Origin: Adiantum capillus-veneris
Taxonomy: Eukaryota; Streptophyta; Polypodiopsida; Polypodiales; Pteridaceae
Assembly (NCBI GenBank): GCA_014529385.2
Contig: CM043953.1
Coordinates: forward strand, 114,667,549 to 114,731,548
Length of the DNA stretch: 64,000 nt
Direction of reading: 5' to 3'
Shown: positions 1-11,235 of the stretch, in pieces
Position numbering within the stretch: position 1 is the first letter of the stretch
How the letters are laid out: each line of letters begins with the position of its first letter
The notes under the pieces: generated by a model
What the model saw: only the letters and a program-made list of their open reading frames with translations
Database searches by the model: none
What the model was told of the DNA's origin: nothing
Translations under genes and position numbers: made by a program

Positions 1-267
1 CCCATCATAGAGACTATCTCCCAACAAGGTCATCAATTCAAAAGGGATGATATAAATTTTATCGACGTCAGTCACTTGTACGATAGCATTAGCCGAGTTG
101 CTTAGAATACGACCAAACATGTAGGCTACTGTGGGAAAATGCCTAGAGAAATTTGGTGTTAAAAAACCAATGACTCAAATTGAGGAAGGGATTAAAGAGC
201 TAGAAATACCTCACTAAACAAGGTAGGTGAGTAATATGAGGGAGAAGATGGGAACACCACTCTTCCT

Positions 268-1216
268 ATGGAATTTCAAGGTGTAAAAACCGTAGCAATC
301 CTTGATAGTGGAGCTGGTGTTGCCATCACAACAAAAGAGGTATGGAAAAAATGGAAAAAACTAGTAGTGAGGGCTACAAGGATGAAATTATAGCTTACAG
401 AGAACACATGGAAAGCCCATAGGACTGTTAGAAAAAGCAGTTGTTACTTCTTGTGGCATTGAATATGAGCAAACCTTTGATATTGTTGACTTTGGCAAGA
501 AGAACAACTATGACATCATTCTAGGAAGACAATTCATGAGACAACTGAAAATGGTCCAAGACTGGGGTTATCACTATGTCTACTTGAGACATATGGAAAT
601 CATGACAAAGATAAATATGAAGGACCATAGTTACAGGGATGTGACAAGAACACCTATGGAGGAGTTTGATTTCACTACTATAGTAGGATCAGAACTTCCA
701 GCATGATTGGGTAAGCCTAAAGAACTATGGATGTGTGGAGCCTCACAATGCGGAAGTTTAAAGCGAGAGGAAGGCATCCTAGAAAGGGAAATTCAAGATA
801 AGGATTATATCCCATAACCCTTTCCTGAGGAAGAGTTAGAGACACTTGAATGGGAACACATCTTGGCGACCCTGGATGTGTGTGCTCTTCAAGACGATCC
901 AACAACGAAGTTTTGAGATGAAAATGGCTATGATGTTGTTCCTTACTTTGCAGTGAGTGTAATCCAGGAAAGTGAAGTCATCAAAGAAGAAGATGAGTTC
1001 TATGACTCTTTAGAACACTTGGAGCTTCAAGAAGATGCTGGCAATGGAAATCTAGACAACCTAGTAGGTGACATGAACAACGCTTTAATAAATGCATGGT
1101 TTTATGATTGTCCAGTCAAAGACCCAGGAAACAATGTCATTGCTACAAGAATAAAGTGCATTAAAAGTGGATACTCAAGTCATCCCAAAAACAACAATCA
1201 AAGAGCAAACAAGTAG
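268..1216 (+). pseudogene. Decayed gypsy-type retropepsin (protease) region, left-edge element
   Basis: Remnant of a Ty3/gypsy pol protease, which would cleave the Gag-Pol precursor. The active-site motif D-S-G-A-G is encoded at about 304-318. After a frame change near 380-420 the distal motif I-I-L-G-R-Q-F-M is read at about 510-540, followed by K-M-V-Q-D-W. Both motifs also occur, in the same order, in the canonical protease of Gypsy-B (15368 and about 15588), so the two are related. A single frame then runs to 1216 but is broken by several stops (for example at 704, near 817 and near 913). The stretch 953-1216 is an acidic 87-aa open segment of unknown role. The element starts left of the window. 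No RT or integrase follows here, unlike in Gypsy-B. Confidence 0.65.
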
Positions 1217-1925
1217 TAACTATGCATAACAAGCTAAACCACAAAGAGAAAGTGCTAGAATGCAATATTGCTGAGGATAGTAGCAACAATGATGATTCTT
1301 ATGACATTCCCTACCAGTAACTCATGTCATCACCATCACTAGAAGCTTCAGTAACAACCAAGGACAGCCAAAAGAAAAGAATGGGTCAGAACCAAAAAGT
1401 TTGACAAATTTGGATACCAAAGAGCCAGATTGGTCAATTACAGGTATGGATCAAGAAGACAAAGATCTTTGATGAAAAGTTGTAAGATCCAATGCCAGTA
1501 AAAAAATAGTCAAAGCTTGCAAGAACGGCTAAGAAAAACACAAAGTCGCAAGCTTCCGCAACTCAAATTTGGGTTTCAAAGAAGTTGATTCAAGCACATA
1601 GAAGTCAGGAGTTCATTTGGATTTCAAAACGATTAAAGTATCAACTACCAAAGCCTGAATGGCATCCTCAACCAAGAGTACAAGAGCTGAAGCAAAGAGC
1701 ATTGGAGACTCTCCCACAAAGACAAGGTGGATCCCAAAGCAGTCTCTTCAAACACAAACAAAGCAAGGACAAGTATGGGCTCCCAAACAAGCAGCATCAA
1801 CAACACAGCTGGTAATCACAAAGAAGTGGGTCGCAAAGGAAAGCAACAACATTGTTATCATCGCACCGTGGCTTGAGTTCTTTCAATTCCTCCTGCGGTT
1901 ACACTTAGACAAGAACCCACTCTAA
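1217..1925 (+). pseudogene. Decayed W-x-P/S-K repeat tail of the left-edge element
   Basis: Translation in two overlapping frames gives five short repeats of the form W-[IVA]-x-K, at about 1566, 1615, 1723, 1773 and 1825. The frame changes in between, so the ORF is broken. The same kind of repeats occurs in the post-integrase ORF of Gypsy-B (24778-26016), where R-W-I-P-K-Q and V/I-W-x-P-K also appear. I infer a shared C-terminal module. Its function is unknown; the basic, Q/K-rich, low-complexity composition suggests nucleic-acid or capsid binding, but that is a guess. Confidence 0.5.
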
Positions 1926-2231
1926 GAAACAATGCCAAATACGACAACCAACCACAAGGCTAAGATGGATTACAAAGAAGCATCAAACAGATAAGTAAGC
2001 CTTCAAAAAATCTCTACAACCTTCAATCAAGAAAATGGCACATGAGCTTCAAAGAACATCATAAATGCTTAGAATAGGAAGCTTCACCAATATATTCCAA
2101 TAAGCAAATTGCTTATACCCACATCTTGCACAACATAAATCTTTTCCATGCATTGACTGCGTATGCATAATAGAACTACATTACAAGACCTACATAGGCA
2201 CATTTTTCAATTTCCCAAGCACAACACATAC

Positions 2232-2283
2232 CCTTGGCGATACCTTGTCGCCAAGGAGGACTCCAAATAGGAGTGGGGGAGGC
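2232..2283 (+). promoter_or_regulatory. Hairpin followed by polypurine-tract-like sequence
   Basis: A perfect 9-bp stem (CCTTGGCGA at 2232-2240 with TCGCCAAGG at 2248-2256, 7-nt loop) lies just before a purine-rich tract at 2266-2283. The tract looks like a plus-strand priming site of an LTR element and resembles the tract at 26027-26038 in Gypsy-B. Both are followed a few bases later by TGTGGAC. No matching second LTR is available in the window, so an LTR start at about 2291 is only possible. Confidence 0.35.
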
Positions 2284-4839
2284 ATTCTAAATGTGGACCT
2301 AACATATGAATATTAGAGGGCAATGTTTTGTGAGTTGCATTGAATTTTTGCGTTTGATTGTGACTTTTTTGACAAATTTAGATTATATGCCCTCATAGTA
2401 GCATTACAAGAGGAGTACGGGGAAAAAAGCCATATATGAGCCCCTAGGGACATGTGTGCAGTGTACATAGCAATTAGATTTCTATTAACTTAATCTTGCT
2501 TCGTAAGTTGAGTTGATTTTTGGCTTTACTTTGTTATTTTTGAGATTTTCAAAAAAAAAAAAGAGGCAAGAATAATCCACAATCCAGATGAAGAACAGAC
2601 TGAAGAAGTGCCTGAGTAGTACAAAGCAAAGGAGGTCCAAGAAAATGATGAAACTTCACAAAGCATGTCTCAAAAGCCATACACATGATGGGTAATGCCA
2701 AAGGTAAGAAAGAGTGTTGATTAGCCTTTGACAACAACATAAGGCCAAACATGATTGAGAATGGTCGTAAAAAGGAAGTTGGTGATGCAACTAAACGAAA
2801 GCACCCATCAAGTGTAAAGTTTCCATCAGACACTTCACTCGACTATAAGGCCGTATACAGGAAGTAGATCTTTATACTGTAAATCTTCTATCTTGTATGT
2901 GACTTAATGAAGCCTAACAAACAAAAGGGAGTAACAATACTCACAAGAACAAAAGGGACATAAATGACAGTTCAGTCATCTATTGTGATTGATGTTTGCA
3001 GGAGCAACCAAGGGTCAAGCCCAATTCTGATCATCATCATTGGTTCTACATGTGTTTGGTAGCTAGAAGGTGCCAGAGATGCCCATCAGTCATTCTTCAA
3101 ACTGAAATCTAAAAATTTAGCTTGTATGCCAAATACATGCCCAAATCAAGCCAAACTTTGTCAGGAGGCTATGCATAGAGAGTACATGCTAAGAGTTTCC
3201 ACACACACACACACAAAAAAAGGTCTAACTCTTAGCCAAAAAATGCAATTTTTTTTCAAATCTAAAGCCATGGTAGCCATCTACATACCCTGTACATCAT
3301 GTATATGAGTTTTGGAAACAAAGGGACAATGATAGCCCATCAATGATGAATGATGTCGGATGAAGCCCTTTTGATGCAAGTTACTAAGTTGGGGAATTAA
3401 TCGGGGTTTGTCAGACTTTAATTAAGTCATGTATCAAGTAGAAGCAGTACAATGATTTACACAACACAAAAAAGCTAACAATGGAAAATGCAGCTTTGAT
3501 CACCTTGATGCAGGAACAAAGAAGTCCTCAAAGACAAAGAGCAAACATAAGGGTAATTAGAGGATCTCAAAAAAGTGTCCTTGATAAAGAGGATCGAATG
3601 CTAGACATGGATTTTGAACCTCAAGTCAAAAAAAATTATCTCCCAGATTCGGCTTGACAGACATACTTTGCATTAGAGTGCAACTTGGCCTAGAGAAGTT
3701 GAAGATTGTAAATGATCGTCATCAAATATGATTTTCTTGAATCATGTGAAGACTAAAGCCTTATTCTCTCAGAGTTATGGAATGCCGAGGACTATGGTTA
3801 TTTAACATTATTTGTAATAAGTAGGTAGTCTAGTAGAAAAAGCCAGGGTGCAATGACACTTCCAGATTGTAAATACAAAGCCATTTGACCCCTCAAACTC
3901 TATTTTTGGTTAACCTAAGGTGTCCTTAGTATATAAGGTACCTAGGTCACTTTTGTAGACAACTTTTTCATAATCATAAGTTTTAAGCTGCTGTCGATTG
4001 TGTGTGAGAGAGGAAGAAAGAGAGCATGAGCTTCATCCTGGCACTTCTCCTTGCTCTTTCACCACATTATAGATCCAAATGCATCATTGTGCTAGCCTCC
4101 ACAAGAGCTACATGACAATGGCAAGCATTCTTCGTGGAACGGAGCAAACGCGCTCACGTATCTATGAGATACTCGTGGTCGTAAGTATATCAAACAATGC
4201 CTATTTTTTGCCTACAAGTAGTTGTTAAAGTTGTAGGGACACATAGGTACTCATAGATTTCAGTTTCAAGAACTTCCAGAATTCTGCTCTATCTTTATAC
4301 GCGTTTTTCACAGATGGGTTTAGAGCTAGGATTTTGAGTATAGAGGCTTAGGAATAAGGTGCATCCTAGTGAGGGTATGGTGTTATTTAAGTTTCATACG
4401 ATTCTGGTATGATTTGGTGAGTTTCCTTTTGTTGTGTATATGTGGCTAGGTGGTGTAGTTGAGAGCAGTGAGATTCTAGGTTGTGGTTTAGTTGGCCTTC
4501 TAGAGTATTGTATGTGTAGGATGGTCTCAGCCCAAGCTAAAGAGATTTCCTCCGTGTGCCTATCATGTCATTTGTGTCCTCAATTGACATTATGTTGATC
4601 TAGGTTGTGTTGCATGCACTTTATGGGTGGTGTGTTTTGCTCCCGCAACACACCTTTACAAAAAAAGGTTGAAAAAGTGATTAAAAAGACCAAAAATAGA
4701 TGATTGTCAAAAACTATCAAAACAAACCTAAGATTTACTTTTGCCTGACCAAATTGATCCAAACCCAAAAAGAATTTGGGAATAGACTAGAAATGTCATA
4801 TCCTATCATCTCACCAAATCCTAAGTCGAGAGTTATGGA

Positions 4840-4859
4840 ACATGGATCGTGATCCATGT
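4840..4859. repeat. Imperfect palindrome, copy 1
   Basis: ACATGGATCGTGATCCATGT: a palindrome except at the central GT. The same sequence with a central GC recurs 287 bp downstream as a perfect palindrome. Confidence 0.6.
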
Positions 4860-5126
4860 CCCCCATCTAAGAAATTTGGCAGCGAGTTTTTCATAGTTTG
4901 TAACAGCAACCATTGGAAACAATTAAAGCAAGATTGCAAAAAGAATCCAAATAGTGGATCAAAAGGGCCAAAAACACTTTAAGGTGAAAACTTGCAAAGT
5001 CAAACCCAAGGTTTGACTTTCAATTGACCTAAACAAGTCCAAATCATACAAAAATAATAAAGCTGATGTCAGGGTACCAAGGACAAAATGTTTGTAAGGT
5101 TTCATCACATTCTACCCCACTAAGTT

Positions 5127-5146
5127 ACATGGATCGCGATCCATGT
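5127..5146. repeat. Perfect 20-bp palindrome, copy 2
   Basis: ACATGGATCGCGATCCATGT equals its own reverse complement. Both copies are followed by a short C-rich stretch (CCCCC or CCC), so the repeat unit may be longer than the palindrome itself. Confidence 0.7.
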
Positions 5147-5440
5147 CCCTATGTCACAGACCGAGACCAAAATTGTACCATAGCTAGATCTAGTTTCAAG
5201 AATCCTAGTGGTCTTTTTAAAATTGAATTTGGACTTCATTTGCGGACTCTACAAGCTACAATAGGATTTGTTCCAAAAGCATGATTGTTTGTCAATTCAA
5301 GATTTTTTTACTAATTGAGCAGCAGTAAACTCATACCATTGAGAGTTTGTTATACAAGTTTCACATACGAGAGCATTGTGGCTTGATGTGATCTTGAGTT
5401 CAAGAACTGGAGGTGGCCAAAGTGGTAACAAGTCACGGTT

Positions 5441-5806
5441 TTGCAAGAGTGCTTTTCCTTGTTGTATTTGAAAGCGGGTAGGTTTTACCCAATTCAAAAT
5501 CTTGCCATAGGAGACCAAGTTAGCAATATTTCCATTGTAAAGAGTGTGAATAAGGGACCATTGCTTCCTTTAGAGTCAATCCCAAAGGAAAGTGTATTTG
5601 ATATGTCATCAAAGAGATCCTATATCTATATGGCTGAGAGATTCAAAAGTGTGAGTTTTAAAGAAGGAACAAACATGGAAGCAGGACCATCCCAACCGGC
5701 ACCCACAATGAAATTTTTGCACTTCAAATATCAATTTGAAAATAAATGCAAAAAGTTACAAATACGGTATGGATCGATACTACGTGAAGTGAGAAGAGAG
5801 ACCTAG
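5441..5806 (+). CDS. Hypothetical open frame, 121 codons
   Basis: This frame is moderately basic at its C-terminus and shows no motif I recognise. There is no signal peptide or membrane segment. It lies in unassigned repeat-like DNA, and neighbouring frames carry many stops, so it may be a chance open frame or a fragment of a decayed element. I cannot assign a function. Confidence 0.15.
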   Translation: MQECFSLLYLKAGRFYPIQNLAIGDQVSNISIVKSVNKGPLLPLESIPKESVFDMSSKRSYIYMAERFKSVSFKEGTNMEAGPSQPAPTMKFLHFKYQFENKCKKLQIRYGSILREVRRET

Positions 5807-6296
5807 TGCTTGTTGTTAGTGGGTCATCACGATTGGACGTATGTAACATAGTTGTCTACCACTAACATAATATGGCAATACTCAGGGATAGGACTCGGAT
5901 GGCGTACAGAGACTCTTTGAGGTTTTCAATCTCAAGAAGTGAACCTAACAAGCAAGCACACCAACTCAACAAGCAAACCACCACTCAATGATTGGAAAAT
6001 CTGCCTATGTCCTTTCTCACTGCTCTCAGTCATCACGCCATTTTGGCACTTGAACGGACTTGCAATGCAAAAAAACTTTAGGAGGAGGTCTAAGACACCT
6101 AGAACACTATCCTACCAAGTCTGGTTGCAATCTGAAAAGGTATCAAAATCAAGATCCATCATGAAAAAGGTCTTAAAAATTGCAACAAAACCTATATAGA
6201 AAGTTTTTTCTATGGTCTAGGAACACTCTCCTATGGTCAAAACATAAAAAAATAGTTCTTTTAAGCACTCAAATCTAAAGATTATGCTCACTAACG

Positions 6297-6727
6297 TGTA
6301 GTCACGAACCACAACAAAATTGACAATTCTTACACTTGAATGAAAGAGCAAAGAGAGAGGAACACAATGCAAGTTTTGGAATGGAAATCAAATTACCCAA
6401 TCATTAGTTGCAATGATTACAAGTCGGAGCTTTGTAGTCGCTTGAGCATACATATAGCAGAGCTCTTTCTTCTCCAAAAGATAAGCCTCCCTTCACATTA
6501 AGTTATTGACCTTTATACCAAGGGCTTTCTAAAGGGCCAGTGGTCGGCTCACATGGACCTTTACAAATATCATGACAGAATTACAATGCAGGGACTTGAT
6601 CTACTACTTTGGAATCAAGATTTACACAGAGTATCACTACACTAGCTCAAAAAATTAACAGAGTACAAATATGGTGTCCGGCTACATGTCCAACAAGGTG
6701 GGTGCCCGTTTGTTCAATCTACTAACA
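6297..6727 (-). repeat. LTR-like sequence on the minus strand
   Basis: Read on the minus strand it starts TGTTAG at 6727 and ends CTACA at 6297. A TATA-like GGTATAAAGG lies at about 6510-6519. Directly upstream on the minus strand (plus 6728-6740) is a purine-rich tract with six G residues, the expected polypurine primer of an LTR element. It therefore looks like the 3' LTR of a minus-strand element whose internal part extends right towards 7794. No second LTR and no recognisable polyprotein were found, so the end coordinates are approximate. Confidence 0.5.
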
Positions 6728-7794
6728 TTCCCCCCTTCCTAGCTCGTGTCATCCCCATGTGCAATCTTGTTGTTAGGGTTGTCTTCAGCTTTGTCTTCAA
6801 GGTTGGTCTTTCGCTTCAAAATAGCTTTGTCGTTGATGACGCTCCCCCCTTCCTTGTGTAATTCATATCTGTTGTGTTATGGCTGACGCATGTTTTAGAC
6901 TTTGATTGTTGAGGCAATTTTACAATTGTTTGCACATTCTCCTTTTGTGGTCACTATTGGCCCTGAATATAGCTCTAGTGTTGACTGCCTCTATTGGAAC
7001 TAAGCTTCTTTTGTCGTTGACTTGATTATGGACCTTTTCTCTTTGGTTCCACTACAATATGAGTCATCTACAATATTTCACCAATTTTGAGGCACTATGT
7101 GAGCTACTTATGATTGTTGTGGATACCTCTCTTGTTGAATTTGACAATGCTTGTCTATTGTCTTTGTATATCATTCTTTGTTTTATCCGTGTTTGATGAA
7201 GCTTTCTTGTTGTCCTTGAATGTATTTTGATCATTTTAGGAGACAATAGAACTTCTGTCTTATCCATATTTGACCATTAACCTTGAGTTTTTTGAACATT
7301 TGATGTCGAACTTGGAAACTTTGCTCCTTCATCTAATTTCATTTGTGCTTTTTTTGGAGTCGATTTCTTTGAAACAACATTCTTCAGGTATGGTGATGAT
7401 GACATATTCTCATGGTTTCTCTACTTCCTTTGTTTGCACTTTGGCATCATGCTCCATGATGTAGCTATCTATCTCACCTTTTTTGCTTTCATATTCACAA
7501 ACCTCGTTAGCTTCATTCAACACCTTTATCATAAATAAGGAAGTTATGTCATATCCACTTGAAAATTTATCTTGAGCGTTGTTCCCTAAATTGTCGCATC
7601 TCGAATCATTGTATTTGCCTCATCATTGCGTGGGAGATCCCATACACAAACTTCGTCCACTATCCATTTGCAATCAATTGTCTCTTCCATTTCAGACGTT
7701 TCAGATATATATTCTATTTTTTGGATAGCGGTTACCTTAAAAAAGAGCCTTATATTGTAACCATCTTTATTTTAAAATGTAACATTTATGCATA
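6728..7794 (-). other. Probable decayed internal region next to the 6297-6727 LTR
   Basis: The stretch begins with the minus-strand polypurine tract (6728-6740). Short open frames occur on both strands, but none shows gag, protease, RT or integrase motifs. It ends where the Tat-G repeat begins at 7795. Confidence 0.3.
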
Positions 7795-9294
7795 CGTTGG
7801 ATAGGGGGAAGGGGGTACACACCCAGAACACAAACAATTTGCCTCTCTATAGCTCAAGGTAAACACAACACCCCACTCCACTAGGATTCACCTTCAAAAT
7901 CCTGTTTCCTGCTAGCAAACCACTGCCTGCACACCTCTTGACTCAACCACACTATATCTAATCACGATCAAATACGCACGCACCAGATGACACATTTCAC
8001 AGCTTCTCGTACACGCCAAAATCCTCTTTCTTGCACTTTTCCACAAGATACCACCGGTTCAATGGGGGCACGCTTGCCTACACACACACTCGACACCGCA
8101 AACACAAGCACAAGAGCAACATAACAGAGGGAGGGAAGGGAAAAATGCCAAAAATTTGGGCAATGACTCCCTTTATTTATTTAAGTCCAATCGAGTACAA
8201 CCGGATTCGTCTGCACAACCTTGATGGGCACAGGAATTTGACCTCAGCAACCCTCACTATGGTAAAGCCTCTCTCATCCTGCCTTCGTTGCAGAAACACA
8301 CACGCATGAACTCCCTCTTTCTTTGAGCCTCCGTCCACTGAAAGAAAAGAAACCCCTGTTTTGGCCCGCCCTTCTTGACAGGACTAAAAGAAGAAGCCAA
8401 AGAAGAAATTTTCACCTTCACTCCTCGCTAAAAAAAAAACCTCCGCCTGGTTTTTTTCTTCCTTTTCCTTTCTCCTCTTCCTTTTTTTTTCCTTTCCTCC
8501 TTTCTCCCCTCTTCTTTCTTTACCTCTTCTCTTCCCTTTCTTTTTCTTCCTTCTTCTCTTTTCTTTTTTTCTCCTCCCTACTTTATCTTGGACAACGCCT
8601 TCTTCTTCTCTTTCCCCTCTTTCTCTTCAAGAGCACCTGTCTCTTCTTCTTCTTCTCTTTCTCCTCTTTCTCTTCGAGAGCGCATGTCTCTTCTTCCTCT
8701 CTTTTTCTTCATTTCATGTCCCCTTCAAAAAACATGGCGCTGTCGTTGCCTCTTTCATTTTTTCCAACAAGTCCACCTTTCTTTTTTTCCTTTGACCCAC
8801 CAGCCCTTACATTTCCTGAATGGGTTCCATAGGGCCCCTTCCCACAGACAACAAGTTGCTCAAGCTCGTCTCCCCCGGGCCGTAAAATTCCACCCGCCGA
8901 CTCGATTCTTGAACCGTAAGGTGCTATTGAGAGCCGTCAACTTAGGCTTTGATCCTTATCATTCTCATTGAATTTAAATCCCATCATGCTCGCAAATTAA
9001 GGTTGCAATTGTTGAAAAAAAACATATGGGGCCACTTTGCCAGCAACTATCATCGTACTTTAAACTGGCATGTCTCAACCACCTCTGCTCCGATTGTCAA
9101 GCCGCCAAGCCTTGTTGACTCCACATGATGTCTACTACCTTTTAAAACCTGGTCAAGCCCAAAAAACTCATGTCAACATGCCTACCAATGCAGCCCTGTG
9201 AGCACACAACTGGCCCCTTGAAAACTTTGGTGGCCCATAACTTGCTCATCTGAACTCCGAATGCCCTGCACATCGAGAATTTGCAAGACCTTCT
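7795..9294 (-). mobile_element. Tat-G gypsy element, left part (probable LTR), minus strand
   Basis: The first roughly 100-150 bp (TTGGATAGGGGGAAG..., then ACACACCCAGAAC and CCTCTCTATAG) match the start of the repeat at 57395, which cuts precisely into Copia-D and so marks a real element end. There the end reads TGTTGGAGAGG; here the first base is changed (CGTTGG). The sequence is interrupted after 9294 by Copia-A and resumes at 36873 (duplication CTTCT). There it leads into a minus-strand integrase, so I read 7795-9294 as part of the 3' LTR of that element. Similarity to the right copy becomes patchy beyond the first 150 bp. It contains a long pyrimidine tract. Confidence 0.55.
8430..8720. 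repeat. Polypyrimidine (CTT/TTC-rich) tract
   Basis: About 290 bp of almost uninterrupted C and T on the plus strand, made of imperfect TTCC, CTTT and TCTTCT blocks. The 169-codon open frame across it (8323-8832) is a by-product of this composition. Confidence 0.75.
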
Positions 9295-9524
9295 TGAAGT
9301 CGCAGAGCGGAGCTTAGATCAACTCGCACACACACACACACACACACACAGATACACAGACAGAGAGCTTACACAGTACACAAAGAATTTTTTGAAGGGT
9401 TATCTCCCAAATCTTATTATTCACACAAGTATAAGTGAGTATATACAAAGAGTTAGTGATAAGCGAGTTAAGCGGGCGGCCGGCCATATCCATATAAGAG
9501 GCTACTTGGGCTTTAATCCCAACA
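9295..9524 (-). repeat. Copia-A 3' LTR (230 bp)
   Basis: On the minus strand it starts TGTTGGGATT at 9524 and ends TGACTTC...-like at 9295 (plus TGAAGTCGCAG). The sequence at 9525-9542 is the minus-strand polypurine tract (plus ACCTCCCACTT). It contains a short (CA)n, much shorter than in the 5' LTR. Confidence 0.9.
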
Positions 9525-9633
9525 ACCTCCCACTTAAAGTCCAATGTGGCACTTTAAGTAACTGTAAATCTATGAACATAAATGTACAAAGATTTACATG
9601 GATGCCATCTATCCAATGCCCAATAACTCACGA
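9525..9633 (-). other. Copia-A 3' untranslated internal segment
   Basis: It lies between the Copia-A polypurine tract and the Gypsy-B insertion site. It ends with CACGA (9629-9633), the target duplication repeated at 28651-28655, where Copia-A resumes. Confidence 0.8.
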
Positions 9634-9942
9634 TGTTAACCCTCATGGCTCACGGACACCCCATCACCTACGACGGACGTGTATTATGTATTTGGTAGAG
9701 TCAGGTACCGGGCTTGTCGGACCAATAGGAAAAGGGTAAGAGTGATCGTCGATGAGAGGCGCACTCTAACTGGGACATTCAAGGGATTAGTTGGCTAAGC
9801 ATGGGCGCCCAAGTGTGAATGGGGTGAGCTCATATAAAAGCCAACTAAACCTAAAATTCATTCTTTCTCTCATTTGTGCAATAGAAGAGTGCTCTTGCTC
9901 CATCTCCATCTCCATCTCCATCTTCTTCTTCTTCACCTCCTC

Positions 9943-9975
<33 letters not shown>

Positions 9976-10238
9976 TGTGAGAGAGAGGGAGAGTGTGTGT
10001 GCGATCGAGCATTACGAAGGCACGACGGCGGCGAAGCGGTTGAGCGCGGCACGACTGCAGCTTCTTCTTCATCGCGGCGAGGAATCCTCCACGACAGGAG
10101 CATAGAGCGGTGAGTGACACACCATTGCCCTCTTTGGAGCTTGCTAGATTAGTCTTGTTGTGTGCTTGGAGCCATTTGTGGCTTGCACACGGTGTATCGG
10201 CAAGTCCCTTGCTTCGACAGTGCGGCAAGAAGCGCACA
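9634..10238 (+). repeat. Gypsy-B 5' LTR (605 bp)
   Basis: It begins TGTTAACCCTC and ends GAAGCGCACA. The TATA box is probably CATATAAAAG at about 9833-9842. A (GT)n microsatellite follows at about 9943-9980, followed by GA-rich sequence. The 9629-9633 target site is directly to its left. Confidence 0.95.
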
Positions 10239-10242
10239 TTTT

Positions 10243-10262
10243 TGGCGCCGCTGCCGGGGAAA
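10243..10262 (+). promoter_or_regulatory. Gypsy-B primer binding site, tRNA-Asp type
   Basis: TGGCGCCGCTGCCGGGGAAA starts four bases after the LTR end. It fits the complement of a plant tRNA-Asp 3' end as used by Athila/Tat elements, with small differences; a tRNA database comparison would settle the isoacceptor. Confidence 0.75.
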
Positions 10263-11184
10263 CGCCCTGCACTAAGCCCAAGAGGCACCTTGTGCTTCTC
10301 CTATGAGTTGTTTGTAGTAGGAAAGAAGAGGAATGAGTTGTTTTTCTGTAAATTGTTAATTTCTGTGTTGTCTGCAAGTTCTGTGATTTCTGCATAATGT
10401 TGTGTTTTCTGTTTGCACACAGTCTTTGCACAATTAGTAGTCGTTAGCTTGGTTGCAGTGAATGAATAAGTAGGAAGGCAGTTAGCAATTTCTGTTTGCA
10501 CACAGTGTTTGCACAGCAGGCAGTGAGAGAGGAAGTAGATGGACAGTTAGCTCACTGTCACCAAGCAGTTAACAGATTAGTTAGTAGATTAGTTAGTGGT
10601 TAGCAGCACAGTTAGTAAGTAGATAAGGTAGTGAGCTGTTTGTGAGCTGTTGACTGGGAGGTTAGGTAGGTGAGAGTGTGTGTGGCCAAGAAAGGGTTAC
10701 CAAATCCGCGCGCGGTCGTCGCCCAAAAAAAATAAAAATAATAAAAAATTTAATTTAATAATATTAATAATAATAAAAAAACCGATTAAGCGTGAGTGAC
10801 TGGGGGGCTACACTAAAATTTTGATTGGGATCGGGATCATTTCCCCAAGCCCATACTAGACTCACTCTTATATATATACCCTACTCCCACAAGAGGGAAT
10901 GAGAGCATGTGGGGCAAGTCCTCCACTCTCCTCCGTTCTCTTCCCACTTACACCCTTAGACTTTCTAATTCGGGCCTAGTTCCCTACTAGAAATTGACGG
11001 TTTTAGGGATTACGAGGGCATAAAGTGACCAAACGGAGGGCTGTAAAGCACGGCACGTCCCTCTGACCGAGACGCTCGTTTTGAGCTATCATAGGTTCTA
11101 TTCTATAGCTGGGTCAGAAAGAAAAGGACCAAAAAATCAAAAAATAAGAAAAGACTTGGGTTGCAAAACACCCAAAATTACTAG
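10263..11184 (+). other. Gypsy-B untranslated leader
   Basis: About 0.9 kb without a coding signal. It holds imperfect AGTTAG-type repeats (about 10530-10640), an A/T-only stretch (about 10725-10785) and a strong TATA-like TTATATATATA at about 10868-10878, possibly a second start site or a remnant of another promoter. Confidence 0.6.
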
Positions 11185-11235
11185 GTGAGCAGCCTTCACG
11201 GGCCCTCATTGACACTTCTAGGGGATCCAAGTCAT

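Larger units (their letters stand above)
2284..6296. other. Unassigned, AT-rich, probably decayed repeat DNA
   Basis: No reading frame here looks like a known protein. A TATA-like stretch at about 3930 (AGTATATAAGG) and a pyrimidine-rich segment around 4030-4075 would fit an old LTR, but no boundary or partner was found. Two near-identical palindromes (4840-4859 and 5127-5146) stand out. The 121-codon open frame at 5441-5806 is listed separately. Confidence 0.4.

Noticed and set aside
2291-4200. A 1.9-kb LTR of the left-edge element
   Set aside because: A TATA-like box and a purine tract fit, but no end, partner LTR or target duplication can be shown.
8323-8971. Long Phe/Ser/Leu-rich open frames
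   Set aside because: They follow from the polypyrimidine tract; no domain and no codon signal.
9791-10431. Open frames on both strands within and after the Gypsy-B LTR
   Set aside because: The same frames recur in the 3' LTR with changes; they lie in LTR and leader sequence and have no domain.
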